A stretch of 64,000 nucleotides of DNA from Ramlibacter sp. (GTDB lineage: Bacteria; Pseudomonadota; Gammaproteobacteria; Burkholderiales; Burkholderiaceae_C): the NCBI GenBank assembly GCA_028292245.1, contig JAQGMS010000322.1, positions 1 to 64,000 on the forward strand. The letters run 5' to 3'. The notes beneath the pieces are model-generated. The model saw nothing but the letters and a program-made list of their open reading frames with translations, did no database searches and was not told the DNA's origin. Of the stretch, positions 49,258 through 58,904 are shown piece by piece. Every line of letters starts with the position of its first letter. The stretch's first letter is position 1. A program made the translations under genes and the position numbers.

Positions 49258-50214
49258 TCACTGAGCCGAATAGGTTTTGGTAGACGATCCCAGTACCGAC
49301 AATCCAGTATGTTCCGCAAAGAGCTCGATTGCCCGGCCGGCTGCCAAGCTATTGCCGGTGTCGTCAAGACCGGGTGACCATGCGCACACGCAGCCAATGC
49401 CTGGAATAACCGCAACAATGCCTCCGCCGACGCCGCTTTTCATAGGCAATCCAATGCGTGCGGCAAAGTCGCCTGCGGCGTTGTAGGTCCCGCATGTAAG
49501 CATCAAGGCGGTCACGCTGTGACGTTGCGCTGCTGACAGCTTCGCGCATGCGCCGTCAGGGGAGAGCCCTTCGATTGTTGCCAAGGGCAGTGCGCTCCGG
49601 GCGATTTGGAGGCTACTCATAGTTAGAGCGCATTGTCGACAGTAGGTGTCGAGCACTGTATGAACAGAGTTTTTGATGCGGCCGTAACTTTTGAGTAGAT
49701 GGGCAATGGCAGCGTTTCGGTGACAGGTATCGCGCTCTGACCACATCACAGCCTGATCAATATCCACACGCTCATCGCCTGCGCTTTGTCTCAGAGTCTG
49801 GAGTAGAGCGAGTTCCGGTTGCGCGAATGTGCTGCAGAGAACGTCAGTGATGACGAGCGCACCAGCATTTATGAACGGGTTCCGCGCCGCCCCCGCTTCC
49901 TGATCGACTTGAACCAGTTCGTTGAATGGCATGCCGGATGGTTCCTTTCCCACCCTGCTCCACAAGTCATCTCCTACTCGCTCAAGAGCCAGCATGAGAG
50001 CGAAGAGCTTGGATATGCTCTGAATTGAAAATGGAGTTTCGGCGTCGCCTGCCAATACTTCCTGACCGTCTAGCGTGACAAATGCCATGCCGAACTGCAG
50101 CTTGTTGACTCTCCCCAACTGCGGAATGTATTTTGGGAGCCGGCCTTGCGAGAGGAGAGGCCGCACCTGGTTGGCTATGCGGTTCAAAAGGCCCGGAACT
50201 TCGGCAGCTAGCAT
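49258..50214 (-). CDS. glsA: Glutaminase (serine-dependent beta-lactamase-like family)
   Basis: The 318-residue protein has the glutaminase signature, with catalytic S66-x-x-K69 in PFSIQSISKLF, the RNPFINAGALV segment, TYCRQCALTMS and GLPMKSGVGGGIVAVIPG. It hydrolyses L-glutamine to glutamate and ammonia in the cytoplasm. It is the last gene of the opine-type operon, 102 nt after the opine dehydrogenase gene. It suggests that the conjugate degraded here releases glutamine, or that nitrogen release is part of the pathway. Confidence 0.93.
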   Translation of the reverse strand: MLAAEVPGLLNRIANQVRPLLSQGRLPKYIPQLGRVNKLQFGMAFVTLDGQEVLAGDAETPFSIQSISKLFALMLALERVGDDLWSRVGKEPSGMPFNELVQVDQEAGAARNPFINAGALVITDVLCSTFAQPELALLQTLRQSAGDERVDIDQAVMWSERDTCHRNAAIAHLLKSYGRIKNSVHTVLDTYCRQCALTMSSLQIARSALPLATIEGLSPDGACAKLSAAQRHSVTALMLTCGTYNAAGDFAARIGLPMKSGVGGGIVAVIPGIGCVCAWSPGLDDTGNSLAAGRAIELFAEHTGLSVLGSSTKTYSAQ

Positions 50215-50316
50215 GTCAAAAGTACCTCGAAGGCGGGCGCAACATGCCGCGCTTCCTACCGCTCATATCGGCTTGGGCGACCGTGCGGTAGATGACTTCG
50301 GGGATTCGCTTGCGCC

Positions 50317-51393
50317 TCAATTCTGGAATCCCGTCAGCGCAAGTTGCTGCAATTCCGGCGCGGAGAATCGGTTCAGCTCGAGGTGAGGCAAGATGTTGTT
50401 CTCTTGTGCGAAGTCCCGTCCATACGCAGCGGAGAAGATGGCAATGCCGGATTCATGCAAGGTAGCCTTGTTGTCGGTAAGTTGGCCAAGAAGCACGGTC
50501 GGCAGAAGGCCAAACGGAACGTCTTCCAGCACGTAGCGGCTATCGACGGTTTTCGGTCCTGAGACACTCAACCCCTGTCGATGTCTCTCTTGATTCATTT
50601 CGGCAACGCTCCCTAAGGGAAGGTTGTACGAAAGCGAGATGTGCTCCTGAACAGTCTTGACCTGGAGGTTCAAGCTTCTGGCGATAGCAAGGCGCTCGAT
50701 GTCCAATGCCTCGATCAGACGCGCCACTGCAGGTGTCACATTTCCGGCCTGGCTCCATTCCTCAGCATGTTCCATGCGAGTCAGATTCAACAACGCAATC
50801 CCTAGATGACTCTGAGGATTCATGTTGCTCAGCGCTATCGCGAGTATTCCCTCCCGCTTTACGAACCGATCACCGAAGAGATGCGAACAAAGAACGTGCC
50901 CCTCATCGATGGCACTCGCAGGGAGCGTCGCCATGTCGATCTTCTGACGTATGGTTCCCACGTGCACCGCAGTCGAACTGAGCTGCCTTCCCGTGGCGAC
51001 GGTGGTCGCCAGCGCGATGATCGGAGCCCGGATGCCTCGGGCGATCAGCCACCTGTTGAGATACAGCGCACCGAACGACAGATGAGAACTGATGATCAAA
51101 GGTTGACCATCTCTTATGTGCGGCGCCGCGGCATCGAAAGCAAGCTTATGCCCGTTTCCGGGCAAAGCGAACACGACTACATCAGCTTCCGTAACGGCTT
51201 CTGCAGCGGAATGCGCGACGCTAGGTGTAAAACTACCGGTTATCGCGCCGGTTGCTGCAAGTGGGTGGCCCGCTGCGAGGTCAAACGTGCGCTCGCCAGA
51301 TGGCGACCAAAGCAAGACTTGGTGTCCTGATTGTTCCAGCAGTGCGGCAGTGGCATATGCAATGGCGCCTGCTCCTAAGATACCAACTCGCAC
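50317..51393 (-). CDS. Opine dehydrogenase (octopine/nopaline dehydrogenase family)
   Basis: The 358-residue protein has an N-terminal Rossmann fold (MRVGILGAGAIAYATAALLE, then VVVFALPGNGH). The C-terminal helical ODH domain carries the NMNPQSH motif holding the catalytic His and VQEHISLSYNLPLG. The family reversibly condenses or splits an amino acid and a 2-oxo acid with NAD(P). Together with the oxidase-like genes upstream it may degrade or interconvert an N-(carboxyalkyl)amino acid. It is 15 nt after the FAD oxidoreductase gene. Confidence 0.88.
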   Translation of the reverse strand: MRVGILGAGAIAYATAALLEQSGHQVLLWSPSGERTFDLAAGHPLAATGAITGSFTPSVAHSAAEAVTEADVVVFALPGNGHKLAFDAAAPHIRDGQPLIISSHLSFGALYLNRWLIARGIRAPIIALATTVATGRQLSSTAVHVGTIRQKIDMATLPASAIDEGHVLCSHLFGDRFVKREGILAIALSNMNPQSHLGIALLNLTRMEHAEEWSQAGNVTPAVARLIEALDIERLAIARSLNLQVKTVQEHISLSYNLPLGSVAEMNQERHRQGLSVSGPKTVDSRYVLEDVPFGLLPTVLLGQLTDNKATLHESGIAIFSAAYGRDFAQENNILPHLELNRFSAPELQQLALTGFQN

Positions 51394-51408
51394 GAAATCG
51401 CTTCCTTT

Positions 51409-52572
51409 CTAGGACTTCACGTCGTGGCCGGTTTGGCTTCTCATCAATCGTTGGGCATTCAGCCCACCGATCGCGCGCCGCGTCGTGCCGCCCACAATCA
51501 GATCAGCCAGCGTTGCTCCAACAACCGGCACCAATTCAAAGCCGTGGCCTGAGTACCCGAAGGCATGGAAGACTCCAGGTGCGTTCACGGCGGGCCCAAC
51601 AACGGGAAGGAGGTCTGCGGTCTTTGCCTCCAATCCGGACCAGACTCGCACCATACGTACGTTGCGTACACAGGGAAAGAGATCGGTCGCCGCGCGCGCG
51701 CCCTTCGAGAGAATCCCCAGCCGCACTGCCGATGACTCGTCGTCAAGGTCAGGAACTCCCTGCAAGCCTCCGCCGATCACAAGCGTTCCCTGGTCCGATT
51801 GTTTGAAAGACAGTGAACGTCCCATGATCGACACCACCGGCTTGATCATCGGGGCAAGTCGCTCCGTGACGATCATCATGGAAGCCTTTGTGCCAAGCGG
51901 AATCTCGTCCCCCACCATCGCCGCGATGCGACCGGACCAAGCGCCTGCCGCATTCACGACGAACGGTACGGAGATGGACGCGTGTTGCCCGCTGACAGCC
52001 GGACCAGCCAACTGAAGTGACCAATCCTGGCCGGATCGCTCAATGTCTCGCACACCACATCCTTCGCGGATAACGGCGCCCGCGAGTTCAGCGCTGCGCC
52101 GAAACGCTGCGAGGGTTCGGTGAGGGTCTGCTGCCCCGTCGCCACGCGAAATTGACCCGCCGATGCAATGCGGGCTGATTGCTGGAACCAGCCTGCGCAA
52201 TTCGTGGCCATCGATGATGGCTTCGTGCTGATAGCCCATGCCCCTAAGCTTGGTGACGCGTCCCTCGAGCTTCACCAAGTTGTCGGACTGTTCCGCCACA
52301 CAGATCTGACCATAGGGTTGGAAGCCGCAGTCATCGCCAACCAGTGATTTGATCCTGTGCCACATGTCCATCGACTCAAGTGCAAGATCCAGCTCGCCTA
52401 AATCGCGATTGAGTGTTCGTACGCCTGCGGCGGTGGCTCCGGATGCATGCCTGCCCACCCATGCGCGTTCGAGGACTACAACACGTTTGCCAGCGCGGCA
52501 CAGATGCATGGCCGCGGATAGACCGTGCAGACCGCCACCGATCACGGCGACATCGAAAACACGGTTGGTCAT
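51409..52572 (-). CDS. FAD oxidoreductase, opine-oxidase beta-subunit-like (DAO family)
   Basis: The 387-residue protein begins FDVAVIGGGLHGLSAAMHLC (FAD motif). It shows DAO-family features such as GVRTLNRDLGELDLALESM, a central PFVVNAAGAWSGRIA and GYSGHGFELVPVVGATLADL at the end. This matches the amino-acid-binding beta subunits of octopine/nopaline oxidase, proline and sarcosine dehydrogenases. Its ATG overlaps the stop of the alpha-subunit gene. It would oxidise the C-N bond of the conjugate. Confidence 0.9.
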   Translation of the reverse strand: MTNRVFDVAVIGGGLHGLSAAMHLCRAGKRVVVLERAWVGRHASGATAAGVRTLNRDLGELDLALESMDMWHRIKSLVGDDCGFQPYGQICVAEQSDNLVKLEGRVTKLRGMGYQHEAIIDGHELRRLVPAISPHCIGGSISRGDGAADPHRTLAAFRRSAELAGAVIREGCGVRDIERSGQDWSLQLAGPAVSGQHASISVPFVVNAAGAWSGRIAAMVGDEIPLGTKASMMIVTERLAPMIKPVVSIMGRSLSFKQSDQGTLVIGGGLQGVPDLDDESSAVRLGILSKGARAATDLFPCVRNVRMVRVWSGLEAKTADLLPVVGPAVNAPGVFHAFGYSGHGFELVPVVGATLADLIVGGTTRRAIGGLNAQRLMRSQTGHDVKS

Positions 52573-53969
52573 ACGTGACCGCTTCCGCCATCTAAGGACG
52601 CGAGCTCGGCCAACGTCAGAGGCTTAAGTGGTGGGCGTACCCGGTAGAACCCAATCTCCTGGACCGGCCTCTGATGCGATGCTGCAAGAATATGGGCAAC
52701 GGTGTACCCACACTGCCGACCTTGGCAAGGGCCCATCCCCGCTCGGGTCATCGATTTGATTTGGTTTGGGTCGGGCCGGCCGATCTTGGCGGCAGCGCGA
52801 ATCTCACCAGCGGTCAGTTCCTCGCACCTGCACACGACTGTGTCATCCGGTGGCGCAAATAGTTCTGCACGGGGCGGGTACATGGCGTCGAGCATGGGAC
52901 GGATCGCCAATTCGCTTGCCAGTTGCCGTCGCATCGGCTCCGCAAGTCGTCTCGCGTGCTCTTCCTGAAGTTTGCCTGCGCCAACAGCAATGCCGAGTGC
53001 AGCCAATGATCCGCGCGTACAAGCGGCTCGTGCGCCACCAATGCCCCCGCCGTCGCCGGCCACGAAGATTCCGGGCTTACTCGATTGCCCCCACTCATCG
53101 AGGGTTGGCGTGAAGCACTGTTGAGCGGCACTCCATGTGTGTTCGCATCCTAGGGCCTGCGTTATGTGGATTGATGGGACCACGCCTTCATGGACCAGCA
53201 AAAGATCAGCGGCAACGCGTTGCGACTCGCCGTTCGAGGTCTGGTATGAAAGATGCTGGATGCGATCTACGCCGTAGGCGCGTAGTTGCGTGACACCGCG
53301 CACGATGGGGAAACCGGCGCGTCGCACCGCGCGCGTCCAACTTAACCCCTTGAGGAGGTCCCTCCAGGCGCCAAGTGCCGCCCTTGCATGCGGAACGGCG
53401 CGCCGCCAACCGTCCACAGGTGCTGTATCCAACCAACCAGCGATGCGGCCGCCAGCGCGCAACAGCTGCACCATGTAGAGCAGGACGAGAGGCCCGCTAC
53501 CTGCGATCCAAGGCGGAGCCTGTGGGATTTCTCGAGCGTTCTTCATGAGAATCTGAGCTGCACCAACCGTCAAGACGCCTGGTAGCGTCCAGCCCGGAAA
53601 GGGCGCAGGACGCTCCTGCGCCCCAGTGGCCAGCAGCACATTTGCGGCTTGCACGCACTCCGCTTGTTGCGCGCGGCTCATAAAGACCTGCCAACCTGGC
53701 TCTATCTGCCAAATCTGGGTCTCGGGCTCGTAGATCGCGCCGCTGGCGCGGAATGCCTGCGCGACCGACAATCCGGAAGCATATTCATCGCCAAGCAACT
53801 TGCCCACAGGGGTCCCAGCTCGGGCCTCGATCGCGCGCCAGATTTGGCCGCCGGGCGCAGGTTGATCATCCACCACCAAGACGGTCAAGCCCAAGGCGCG
53901 CGCCTGCAGTGCCGCATTCATTCCCGCGGGACCAGCTCCGACAATCAGCAAGTCGAACTCGCGACTCAT
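52569..53969 (-). CDS. FAD/NAD(P) oxidoreductase, opine-oxidase alpha-subunit-like
   Basis: From the ATG at 53969 (ATGA overlap with the ferredoxin-like gene) the protein has 466 residues. It has an FAD motif (FDLLIVGAGPAGMNAALQAR), a second Rossmann site around PPWIAGSGPLVLLYMVQLLR, GIFVAGDGGGIGGARAACTR and a C-terminal BFD-like [2Fe-2S] site (VVCRCEELTAGEIRAAAKIG, then GMGPCQGRQCG). This is the layout of OoxA/NoxA/HcnB-type subunits. It would pass electrons from the beta subunit onward. Confidence 0.9.
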   Translation of the reverse strand: MSREFDLLIVGAGPAGMNAALQARALGLTVLVVDDQPAPGGQIWRAIEARAGTPVGKLLGDEYASGLSVAQAFRASGAIYEPETQIWQIEPGWQVFMSRAQQAECVQAANVLLATGAQERPAPFPGWTLPGVLTVGAAQILMKNAREIPQAPPWIAGSGPLVLLYMVQLLRAGGRIAGWLDTAPVDGWRRAVPHARAALGAWRDLLKGLSWTRAVRRAGFPIVRGVTQLRAYGVDRIQHLSYQTSNGESQRVAADLLLVHEGVVPSIHITQALGCEHTWSAAQQCFTPTLDEWGQSSKPGIFVAGDGGGIGGARAACTRGSLAALGIAVGAGKLQEEHARRLAEPMRRQLASELAIRPMLDAMYPPRAELFAPPDDTVVCRCEELTAGEIRAAAKIGRPDPNQIKSMTRAGMGPCQGRQCGYTVAHILAASHQRPVQEIGFYRVRPPLKPLTLAELASLDGGSGHV

Positions 53970-54352
53970 GGGAGCAACGTCTGTTTCGACGCTCCGACCT
54001 GAGGCTCGCACTCGTCGATCGACTCACCTGCAGGACAAGAGTTGGTGAGCTGCCGACGACCGTGTTGACGTTCCACGAACATGCCGTGCTGCACCTGGAT
54101 CAGGCACGTCTGCGTCGATGCCACGCCATCGACAATCGCAAGGCATTCAAAGCATACGCCCATCATGCAATATGGCGCGCGCGAACTGCCCCTTACCGGA
54201 GTGGTGCGCGAAAGCGGTGGGTCGAGACGCAACAGTACAGCGGCGACGCTGTCGCCTGGCTCTGCATTCACCGTTTGCCCGTCGATCGTCAGGCTTAGGG
54301 CTGGGAGCTTCGCGCCGGCGTCATCCAGCTTGCGAAACAAGGAAGTGTTCAT
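53966..54352 (-). CDS. [2Fe-2S] small subunit of opine-oxidase-like enzyme (HcnA-like)
   Basis: From the Met at 54352 the protein has 128 residues, and longer starts have no site. The cluster motif is YCMMGVCFECLAIVDG with a later Cys in STQTC, a ferredoxin-like C-x4-C-x2-C...C layout seen in HcnA and octopine-oxidase small subunits. It completes the three-subunit enzyme with the next two genes, to which it is translationally coupled. Confidence 0.88.
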   Translation of the reverse strand: MNTSLFRKLDDAGAKLPALSLTIDGQTVNAEPGDSVAAVLLRLDPPLSRTTPVRGSSRAPYCMMGVCFECLAIVDGVASTQTCLIQVQHGMFVERQHGRRQLTNSCPAGESIDECEPQVGASKQTLLP

Positions 54353-54508
54353 GAAGTTAGGCTTGCGATGAGGATCACAAAAGTGAAAATCTCTCCGGTC
54401 AGTCGTGCCGCAACAGTTTTCACTCGGCTCCGGCATCGATCTCCGAAGTAGCCATGTTATTCAGGATTTACGTTGCGATCTATTACGCGCCGCCCGCCCA
54501 TCCATCCG

Positions 54509-55417
54509 TCACCTGCATGTGTTTCCGATGGTTCGAGCAGTTGCTTCAAGGTATTGCACCAGGTCTTTTGCTTGCGCACTCAATCGTGTGTCGCCCATCG
54601 CAACCACTTGAACTCTGTAGGGCATAGCTGGTCGAAGCGGTAAAGCGATACCACCCCGCAAGCGGTGGAGATTGCCGGTGAACGGATCTACGACGGAGAT
54701 GCCTGCGCCCCGGAGTACAAGTTCACTGCATGAAAGTGATTGCGATGCCTCGGCGATGATATCGAGTTCGACGCCGGCTTCCTTCAACAGGACTTCCAGC
54801 CGCTTCTGAAGCGTACCCGTGAGCGCCACAAATGGCCTGCCAATCAACTGCTGCAGTTCCACTTGCGTCCATTCGCTGGGTAGCCCACCGGCCGCCGCAA
54901 TACAGACACAATCGGCCGAAACCTCCGCCACATTCTCCGCTTCCCCTACGGCTAGCCCATGAGCCGCGAGGCCGACATCAGCCTGCCGATTCAAGACGCT
55001 CCTCACAACTTCAATGGAGGAAGCGATGTCGAGGCTCACTACGACATTCGGGTATTTCTTTCGGAGAAACTCAATAGCCTGAGGCAATATCGAGTGCGCA
55101 ATAGCCGGAATCGCGCAGATCGAAAGCCGGCCCATTCGCAGCTTTCTTAATTGTTCAGAAAAGCGGGCGATGTCCTCAAGACCCAGGAACGACTGCTGTA
55201 CCTTGGTCATAAGAGCAAGTGCTTCCTCTGTCGGCTTCACCGTTCGGCCATGCTTTACGAATAATTGGAACCCGACCACCTTCTGGAGTTCCGCGATCAC
55301 GCGACTTACCGACGATTGCGACATGCCCAAGGCATCCGCGCCTGCACTGATCCCACCGTTCATGATGGCAGCGCGGAAGGCCTCAATCATCTGGTGAGTG
55401 AGCACCGGTGTAGGCAT
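54509..55417 (-). CDS. LysR-family regulator (OccR/NocR-like)
   Basis: A 302-residue LTTR. The N-terminus MIEAFRAAIMNGGISAGADA, SQSSVSRVIAELQKVVGFQL and FVKHGRTVKPTEEA fits the subgroup that includes the octopine and nopaline regulators OccR and NocR. The gene lies 156 nt upstream of the oxidase operon on the same strand, with the porin gene 200 nt further upstream. It probably activates the oxidase operon in response to the opine-like substrate. Confidence 0.87.
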   Translation of the reverse strand: MPTPVLTHQMIEAFRAAIMNGGISAGADALGMSQSSVSRVIAELQKVVGFQLFVKHGRTVKPTEEALALMTKVQQSFLGLEDIARFSEQLRKLRMGRLSICAIPAIAHSILPQAIEFLRKKYPNVVVSLDIASSIEVVRSVLNRQADVGLAAHGLAVGEAENVAEVSADCVCIAAAGGLPSEWTQVELQQLIGRPFVALTGTLQKRLEVLLKEAGVELDIIAEASQSLSCSELVLRGAGISVVDPFTGNLHRLRGGIALPLRPAMPYRVQVVAMGDTRLSAQAKDLVQYLEATARTIGNTCR

Positions 55418-55559
55418 AGCACCCTCCTTGATTAGCTGGTTATCTCGCAGTGTAGGGGTTCGTGGGCCCCTTCTTGATATCGCATCACCTCACGTTTCGC
55501 TATGAAGCTTAATTGCCTTGTAGGCAATCGCGATACCAATGAAAGCAGCTGTCAAATTC

Positions 55560-55590
55560 AAAAAAAGGGCACCAGGTGACCCCGGTGCCC
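55560..55590 (-). terminator. Rho-independent terminator of the porin gene
   Basis: On the minus strand GGGCACC (55590-55584) pairs with GGTGCCC (55573-55567) and is followed by a run of seven T (55566-55560). It lies 28 nt after the porin stop. Confidence 0.85.
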
Positions 55591-55617
55591 AAACCTTGGA
55601 GACAACTCTGTGCGCTA

Positions 55618-56697
55618 CTAGAAGGAGTGCTTGACGCCCAGGTCGAGGCCGGACGATGACTGGTTTGCGGCGGTCACGGCTCCGTTCAGCGCCGTGGTGG
55701 CACCTCCACTGTTGCGTACCCGTGCGTAGGTACCGTACACGGACGTGCGCTTGGAAAGGTTATGCACGTAACCCAGGGAGAGCTTCTTGGTCTCAGGGCT
55801 GCCGGCGGCTGAACTCTTGTAGTCAGACCACAGCGCCTTGATCTCCCCTGCGCCCACGCGGTAAATGCCGCCCACATGGAAGCCACGTCCGGTGAGCCCC
55901 GCGAGCGTATCAACCCTATCGCGGTAGTAGCCGGCCATGGCAGAAATGGCATCCCAGTCGTAGCGACCTGAGAGGTTCGTTGAGGTGATATTGCCTGTCG
56001 TCGCGGTCTGTGCATACTGCGTGCGCGCGTGAGCGAGTGCCACGTCCAGCGATCCGGCACGGTAACCCACGCGGAAGCCGCCACCGGTGCCATCATCAGC
56101 GGTCACGCCGGCGTTGCTGGCGTTCTCGCCCAAGTAGTATTGGGCCTCGCCATAGAAGCCACCCAAATTGCTGGGCAGGAAGTACATGATTGCGTTGGAC
56201 ACGCGCGAAGACACCGGGCCGCCAAGAGTGCCGACGGCAACCTGAGAGCTACCCACGCCGTTGTTGCCGAAGGGATCGGAGTGGAACCGGTTGTAGTACT
56301 GGACCGAGTAGTCCCTGCCGAGCCGCAGCTCGCCCCAGTTGCCTGCCAGGCTGACCGTGGATCGGCGCCCGAAGGCAAGGCCCTGCGTGCCGTTCGGCGC
56401 GACCGACGTTCCCGTGGTCTGGTTGTTGGAATTGGAATTGCCGCCTTGGCCGTTGTCCACCGCGAGTGCAGCTTCGAGCCAGAAGCTGGCGGACATACCG
56501 CCTCCCAGGTCTTCCACGCCGCGGAAGCCGAGGCGCGACGTCGTATTGCCACCGGAGCCAAGTTGCGTGCGATCCGCAACGCTGCCAGCGCCACGCTGGA
56601 AGGTGGAGTCGATGACGCCGAACAGCGTGACCGACGACTGTGCGCAAGCCATGCTCGATACGGCGATCATGGCGGACGACAAAAGATACTTCTTCAT
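55618..56697 (-). CDS. Outer-membrane porin (Gram-negative trimeric porin family)
   Basis: Starting at 56697 (GGAGAAACTCAA before ATG) the protein has 359 residues. It has a signal peptide (ends MACAQ), mature start SSVTLFGVIDSTFQRG, the loop-3-type motif FGRRSTVSLAGNWGELRLGR and a C-terminal Phe (LGVKHSF). It is only distantly like the porin at 668-1777. It lies 262 nt downstream of the ABC transporter genes and is terminated separately. It probably admits the transporter's peptide- or opine-like substrate. Confidence 0.93.
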   Translation of the reverse strand: MKKYLLSSAMIAVSSMACAQSSVTLFGVIDSTFQRGAGSVADRTQLGSGGNTTSRLGFRGVEDLGGGMSASFWLEAALAVDNGQGGNSNSNNQTTGTSVAPNGTQGLAFGRRSTVSLAGNWGELRLGRDYSVQYYNRFHSDPFGNNGVGSSQVAVGTLGGPVSSRVSNAIMYFLPSNLGGFYGEAQYYLGENASNAGVTADDGTGGGFRVGYRAGSLDVALAHARTQYAQTATTGNITSTNLSGRYDWDAISAMAGYYRDRVDTLAGLTGRGFHVGGIYRVGAGEIKALWSDYKSSAAGSPETKKLSLGYVHNLSKRTSVYGTYARVRNSGGATTALNGAVTAANQSSSGLDLGVKHSF

Positions 56698-56959
56698 TTG
56701 AGTTTCTCCAATAAAATGCCCCTCTGCTGTGGGGACCCTGTGTAAGTCAATGGCTGCCCGGTGCCCGGGCGGCCTCCGGTTTTCGTTTCGCACGCCCGCA
56801 ACTTGCGTGCGTGTCGTTGCGTTAAGGCATTCGCGAAACAAAGCCCTCCTCTCCTGGCTCTCCGGCAAGGAAACAGTGATGGCTTAGGAGGTGGAGTTTT
56901 TTAGTTCGCGCTAACGCATCGGCTCTCCTTTCCCTGGCAACGCCAGTCGATCTCTACAT

Positions 56960-57928
56960 TCAATCCAACAGGAAGCAGGCCGCCTTGCGGCCTGCTTCCA
57001 CTTCACGCAACAAGGGGACTTCCTGGCGGCAGCGCGCCATCACATGCGGACAGCGCGAACTGAAGGCGCAGCCTGGCGGCGGATTCATAGCCGAAGGGAT
57101 TTCGCCGGTGATACGCGGCAGCGCGAACCGCGCCTTGGGGTCAGGCACTGGAGACGCCGCGCGCAGCATCTGGGTATAGGGGTGCAGCGGCCTGTCGAAG
57201 ATGCCCGGCACCGGGCCTTCTTCAACAATCCGGCCCAGGTACATCACCGCCACGCGGTCGCACACGTGACGTACCACACCGAGGTCGTGCGAAACGAACA
57301 GCATGCTCAAGGCGCGCTTTTCTCGCAGCGACTCCAGGAGCTTGAGCACCTGTGCCTGCACGGAGACGTCCAGCGCTGAGACCGGCTCGTCTGCCACGAT
57401 GAAGCTGGGCTCCAGGATCAGGGCGCGGGCGATGCCGATGCGCTGGCGCTGGCCGCCGGAGAACTGGTGGGGAAAGCGCGAACGCGAGTCCAGTGGCAGG
57501 CCGACCTCAGCCAGCGCCGCTGCGATGCGCTCGTCGGAGTCCTTGCCGCGTGCCAGCCGATGCACCTGCAGGGGCTCGGCCAAGGCCTGCAAGACGGTGC
57601 GGCGAGGGTTGAGCGAGCCGTATGGGTCCTGAAAGATCATCTGCATGCGTCTGCGCACGGCACGCAACTCGGGCCTACCGAGCGAGCGCACTTCCTTGCC
57701 TTCGAATATGATTTTTCCGCCGTCGGGCTCGACCAACCGCAGCAGGCAGCGCGCCAGTGTAGATTTACCGCAACCCGATTCACCGACGAGCCCCAGAGAG
57801 CCGCGGTGCTGCACCGTGAAACCCGCGTTCACCACGGCGCTGACGGTCGCGTCGCGTGTGAACAGGCCGCGCCCAACGCGGAAATGCTTGTCGAGGTTCT
57901 CGACCGTGAGAATGTTGGGTTCACGCAT
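56960..57928 (-). CDS. Peptide/opine ABC transporter ATP-binding protein (DppF/OppF type)
   Basis: From the Met at 57928 the protein has 322 residues. It has Walker A GESGCGKSTLARCLLRLVEP, signature HQFSGGQRQRIGIARAL, Walker B LILEPSFIVADEPVSALDVS, and the C-terminal oligopeptide-transport extension (GCAFSSRCPHVMARCRQEVP). The start overlaps the previous ATPase gene by 8 nt. It is the last gene of the five-gene transporter operon. Confidence 0.94.
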   Translation of the reverse strand: MREPNILTVENLDKHFRVGRGLFTRDATVSAVVNAGFTVQHRGSLGLVGESGCGKSTLARCLLRLVEPDGGKIIFEGKEVRSLGRPELRAVRRRMQMIFQDPYGSLNPRRTVLQALAEPLQVHRLARGKDSDERIAAALAEVGLPLDSRSRFPHQFSGGQRQRIGIARALILEPSFIVADEPVSALDVSVQAQVLKLLESLREKRALSMLFVSHDLGVVRHVCDRVAVMYLGRIVEEGPVPGIFDRPLHPYTQMLRAASPVPDPKARFALPRITGEIPSAMNPPPGCAFSSRCPHVMARCRQEVPLLREVEAGRKAACFLLD

Positions 57929-58904
57929 GCGAGACTCCCCGCACCCAGCAACGAACACTTCTGGCGGGACCTGTTTCATTCAGCACGGGGTGCTGCGTCC
58001 TGCAGCGCTCGATTACCAGTGGGCAGCGTGGCGCGAAGGCGCAGCCGGTGCCCCGCTCGCGGATCGAAGGAACGTTGCCGCGTAGCGGATCGAGCGCACC
58101 CAGGTCCCGGTCCACGCGCGGCATGGAAGCCAGCAAGGCCTCGGTATATGGGTGCTGTGGAGAATCAAAAATCTCCGAGGCCGGGGACGTCTCAACGATC
58201 TCGCCGGCGTACATCACGGCCACCCGATCGGCGATCAAGGCCACCACGCCCAGGTTGTGCGTAATAAAGAGCACCGCGAGGCCATATTCGCGCTTGAGGT
58301 CCTCGATCAAGGACAGCACCTGGGCCTGAATCGTCACATCCAGCGCGGTGGTCGGCTCATCGGCCAGGAGCACATCGGGTCGACAGGCTAGCGCCATGGC
58401 GATCATGACCCGCTGGCGCATGCCGCCGGAGAACTGGTGCGGATAGTCGCGCATGCGCTGGGCGGCCGAGGGGATGCGCACGAGGTCCAACATGCGCTCT
58501 GACTCCTTCAGTGCCGCCGCGCGATCCATGCCGCGATGCGCCCGCAGGCTTTCGGCCACCTGGTCACCCACGCGCATGGTCGGGTTCAGCGCCGTCATGG
58601 GCTCCTGGAAGATCATGGCGACGCGGTTGCCGCGGATGGCGTCGAGATCTTTCTCCGATAGCTTGGCCAGGTCGGTATCGCCTAGCATGATCTGGCCGCT
58701 GGCGATGCGCCCGGAGCGAGCCGGGATCAAGCCCATCATGGCCAGCGAGGTCACACTCTTGCCGCTGCCGGACTCGCCGACCAGGGCGAGCGTCTCGTTG
58801 CGGCCGATCTCGAAGTCGACGCTGCGCACGGCGGAGTGCCAGGCACCGGCGGTGCGGAATTCGACGGTGAGGTCACGCAGTTGGATGACAGGTCCCTCAG
58901 TCAT
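57921..58904 (-). CDS. Peptide/opine ABC transporter ATP-binding protein (DppD/OppD type)
   Basis: The 327-residue protein (start 58904, overlapping the permease stop by 8 nt) has Walker [21 protein letters not shown], signature [20 protein letters not shown], Walker [16 protein letters not shown] and the Cys-containing C-terminal [20 protein letters not shown] motif of oligopeptide ATPases. It pairs with the DppF-type ATPase. Confidence 0.94.
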   Translation of the reverse strand: MTEGPVIQLRDLTVEFRTAGAWHSAVRSVDFEIGRNETLALVGESGSGKSVTSLAMMGLIPARSGRIASGQIMLGDTDLAKLSEKDLDAIRGNRVAMIFQEPMTALNPTMRVGDQVAESLRAHRGMDRAAALKESERMLDLVRIPSAAQRMRDYPHQFSGGMRQRVMIAMALACRPDVLLADEPTTALDVTIQAQVLSLIEDLKREYGLAVLFITHNLGVVALIADRVAVMYAGEIVETSPASEIFDSPQHPYTEALLASMPRVDRDLGALDPLRGNVPSIRERGTGCAFAPRCPLVIERCRTQHPVLNETGPARSVRCWVRGVSHA